Assembly: GCA_028702895.1 (NCBI GenBank)
Contig: JAQVNZ010000038.1
Location: forward strand, 1-6,986
Direction of reading: 5' to 3'
Origin: Candidatus Iainarchaeum sp.
Lineage (GTDB): Archaea; Iainarchaeota; Iainarchaeia; Iainarchaeales; JAAZKV01
DNA length: 6,986 bases
Position 1 is the stretch's first letter. Each line of letters begins with the position of its first letter. Made by a program: the position numbers and the translations under genes. The notes below the pieces were generated by a model. The model saw nothing but the letters and a program-made list of their open reading frames with translations, made no database searches and was not told the DNA's origin. Shown one piece after another: positions 5,669-6,986 of this stretch.

Positions 5669-6794
5669 ATTCAAATTTCTTTAAAGAACTAATACCGGTA
5701 TTAGACCTCTTACCTAAAACTAATTCCATGTGAGGATAAGCTACTTCAATATTACCATCTTTTTTTATCATATCAAGAAAAGCAAGATTTATCTCAGTTC
5801 GATTCTTTTTTACTTGATTATACGGAGTAAGAAATTGTGCGATTAAAATTAGTGCAGAATCGGCCATTTCAAGTCGTATTTTTGGTTTAAATTCATCACC
5901 TTTTTCTGATAAGTGATCTATTTCTTTTTGAATATCCAAAATTTCTTTTTGAATACTCACCTCATTTATTTGAGATGATACAATTTCTTTGTTTTTTTTC
6001 TGATCTAAAAAAGAATTAAGCTTGATTTTCTTTCTTTTTTCCTTGTTAATATATGCCTTAATATTTTCTTTAATACGTTTTAGTATAATATTTTCTAATA
6101 ATTCCATTGCTTTTTTATAATCACTTTCATATGTAATAGATATTGTTAATTCTTCTAGAATATAATTAAAATTTTTAGTATAATTTTCAACATTTGTTGT
6201 TAGAACTAGTTCATTTGGAATTGTAACCAGTTTTTGATTTCGTATATCTGAATTTTCTAGTAATCCATAAAGAATAGTATTCATTACTTGTATTTCTTTA
6301 ACATCCCCCCTAATAATTCCAACAGAAATCCTATCCCCTTCAGAGTAAATGTCTTTTGTTACTATAGTAAACCAACCAACCATATTAAGCACGGGTTTTT
6401 GTAATGCAAAACTAAGTCCTAATCCAATCAAACCAAGCGAGGTAATTAACGCGTCAACATTTTTAAATAAAAAAATAGCAGTTAAGATAACAAATATTGT
6501 CCACCACAATAATTTACTTAAATGAATTATTGTTAATTTTGATCGATCATCAACGATTTTTGATTTTTTTATAACATATTCAAAAAAATTAAATAATATT
6601 AAAAAAAATATGAACAAAATTATAATCAAAACTAATTGTGGAATAAATGAAACGGATTGATTAAAAATTAATAATGCTAAATCAAATTGATTTGGAACAA
6701 AATAAATTATTGCAAAAATTGCTATAAGAAGAAGGGTTATTGTAATTGTTAGCTTATTGGAGGAACCAAAAACAAAACCATTTTGATCAGTCAT
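5667..6794 (-). CDS. MscS-family mechanosensitive ion channel with coiled-coil insert
   Basis: 375 residues. Hydrophobic helices lie at about 15-33, 48-74 and 95-111, followed by the glycine/alanine-rich pore helix (119-140: SLGLIGLGLSFALQKP then N137, G140), the MscS hallmark. The beta domain follows with YSEGDRI (150-156), GDVKEI (163-168) and VTIPN (190-194). The C-terminal alpha/beta domain spans about 205-357 and ends in the VAYPH segment, equivalent to the F-P-x-P-like strand. MscS channels open under membrane tension and release solutes on hypo-osmotic shock. Unusually, residues about 238-305 form a Lys/Glu/Ile-rich helical insertion splitting the C-terminal domain. The ATG start has AAGGT three bases upstream. 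Downstream it converges on the 65-residue gene. Confidence 0.92.
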   Translation of the reverse strand: MTDQNGFVFGSSNKLTITITLLLIAIFAIIYFVPNQFDLALLIFNQSVSFIPQLVLIIILFIFFLILFNFFEYVIKKSKIVDDRSKLTIIHLSKLLWWTIFVILTAIFLFKNVDALITSLGLIGLGLSFALQKPVLNMVGWFTIVTKDIYSEGDRISVGIIRGDVKEIQVMNTILYGLLENSDIRNQKLVTIPNELVLTTNVENYTKNFNYILEELTISITYESDYKKAMELLENIILKRIKENIKAYINKEKRKKIKLNSFLDQKKNKEIVSSQINEVSIQKEILDIQKEIDHLSEKGDEFKPKIRLEMADSALILIAQFLTPYNQVKKNRTEINLAFLDMIKKDGNIEVAYPHMELVLGKRSNTGISSLKKFE

Positions 6795-6797
6795 TAT

Positions 6798-6802
6798 ACC
6801 TT
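6798..6802 (-). promoter_or_regulatory. Ribosome binding site AAGGT of the MscS gene
   Basis: AAGGT lies three bases before the ATG at 6794, a short spacing. Unlike the leaderless genes here, this gene has a Shine-Dalgarno-like site, which fits translation from a transcript that begins further upstream, possibly one that includes the 44-residue peptide. Confidence 0.5.
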
Positions 6803-6820
6803 AAAAATATAGAAATTTGT

Positions 6821-6828
6821 TTAAATAA
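6821..6828 (-). promoter_or_regulatory. Possible TATA box for the MscS gene
   Basis: TTATTTAA on the minus strand is centred about 30 bases before the ATG. It would give a leader of only about 4 bases, too short to contain the AAGGT site. Either this is not the active promoter or the ribosome site is not used. Confidence 0.35.
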
Positions 6829-6841
6829 CTTTTGCTAAAAA

Positions 6842-6976
6842 TTAATTAATTAATTTTTCAACAATTTCGGGTATCAACATCGCTAGTCCAACTGGTCCAA
6901 TAAAAATAAACAAAGACTGCCAAGCCTGTCGAAAGGCTAAATCGGCCAGCTGTTTGCTAGTGATTGGTTGATCCAT
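6842..6976 (-). CDS. Hypothetical 44-residue single-helix membrane peptide
   Basis: I do not recognise this protein. From the ATG at 6976 the frame reads MDQPITSKQLADLAFRQ..., then a hydrophobic stretch (about 21-39, containing LFIFIGPVGLAMLIP) and ends EIVEKLIN-stop, which suggests one membrane or membrane-associated helix with a short charged tail. Half of its first 60 bases are G or C (30 by hand count), far above the neighbouring genes, with codons such as CTG, GCC and CAG that are rare elsewhere in the window. No stop lies upstream in frame within the window, so the true start could be further out. It precedes the MscS gene by 47 bases on the same strand and may be co-transcribed with it. 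Confidence 0.55.
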   Translation of the reverse strand: MDQPITSKQLADLAFRQAWQSLFIFIGPVGLAMLIPEIVEKLIN

Positions 6977-6986
6977 ACTATTTAAT

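Overview
The window looks like a piece of a very AT-rich archaeal chromosome, most likely a DPANN-type lineage (Woesearchaeota/Pacearchaeota-like); this placement is an inference. Three things support Archaea. The largest gene begins with a class III (archaellin/pilin-type) signal peptide. Three genes have TTTATATA-like TATA boxes centred about 26-27 bases before the start codon and no Shine-Dalgarno sequence, as expected for leaderless archaeal transcripts. The intergenic DNA is almost pure A+T.

Layout. (1) Positions 1-3889, minus strand: one uninterrupted reading frame that runs off the left edge. It encodes at least 1296 residues of a modular surface protein: class III signal peptide, an N-terminal beta-type domain, a four-cysteine header, about 11 GLUG repeats with a cysteine-rich insert, two Ig-like domains, a second copy of the four-cysteine header, more GLUG repeats, and a third cysteine-less header. 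(2) 3890-4111: AT-rich divergent intergenic region with promoters for both neighbours. (3) 4112-4594, plus: TspO/MBR (translocator) membrane protein. (4) 4615-5205, minus: RimJ/RimL-type GNAT acetyltransferase, tail to tail with tspO. (5) 5206-5452: divergent intergenic region containing a short strand-asymmetric, C-rich patch. (6) 5453-5650, plus: unrecognised 65-residue charged helical protein. (7) 5667-6794, minus: MscS-family mechanosensitive channel with a coiled-coil insertion in its C-terminal domain, tail to tail with gene 6. (8) 6842-6976, minus: a 44-residue single-helix membrane peptide upstream of the channel, with base composition unlike its neighbours.

The genes are mostly single units in alternating orientation, with two convergent and two divergent junctions; the only possible co-transcribed pair is the 44-residue peptide and the channel. 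No shared pathway is evident beyond a theme of the cell envelope (surface protein, TspO, channel, small membrane peptide). The most notable object is the giant protein: a pilin-type N-terminus carrying a very large beta-helical/Ig-like head, with an ungapped 119-residue duplication that keeps all four cysteines. It could be a filament-tip or filament-borne adhesin. No mobile element, CRISPR array, tRNA or rRNA was seen.
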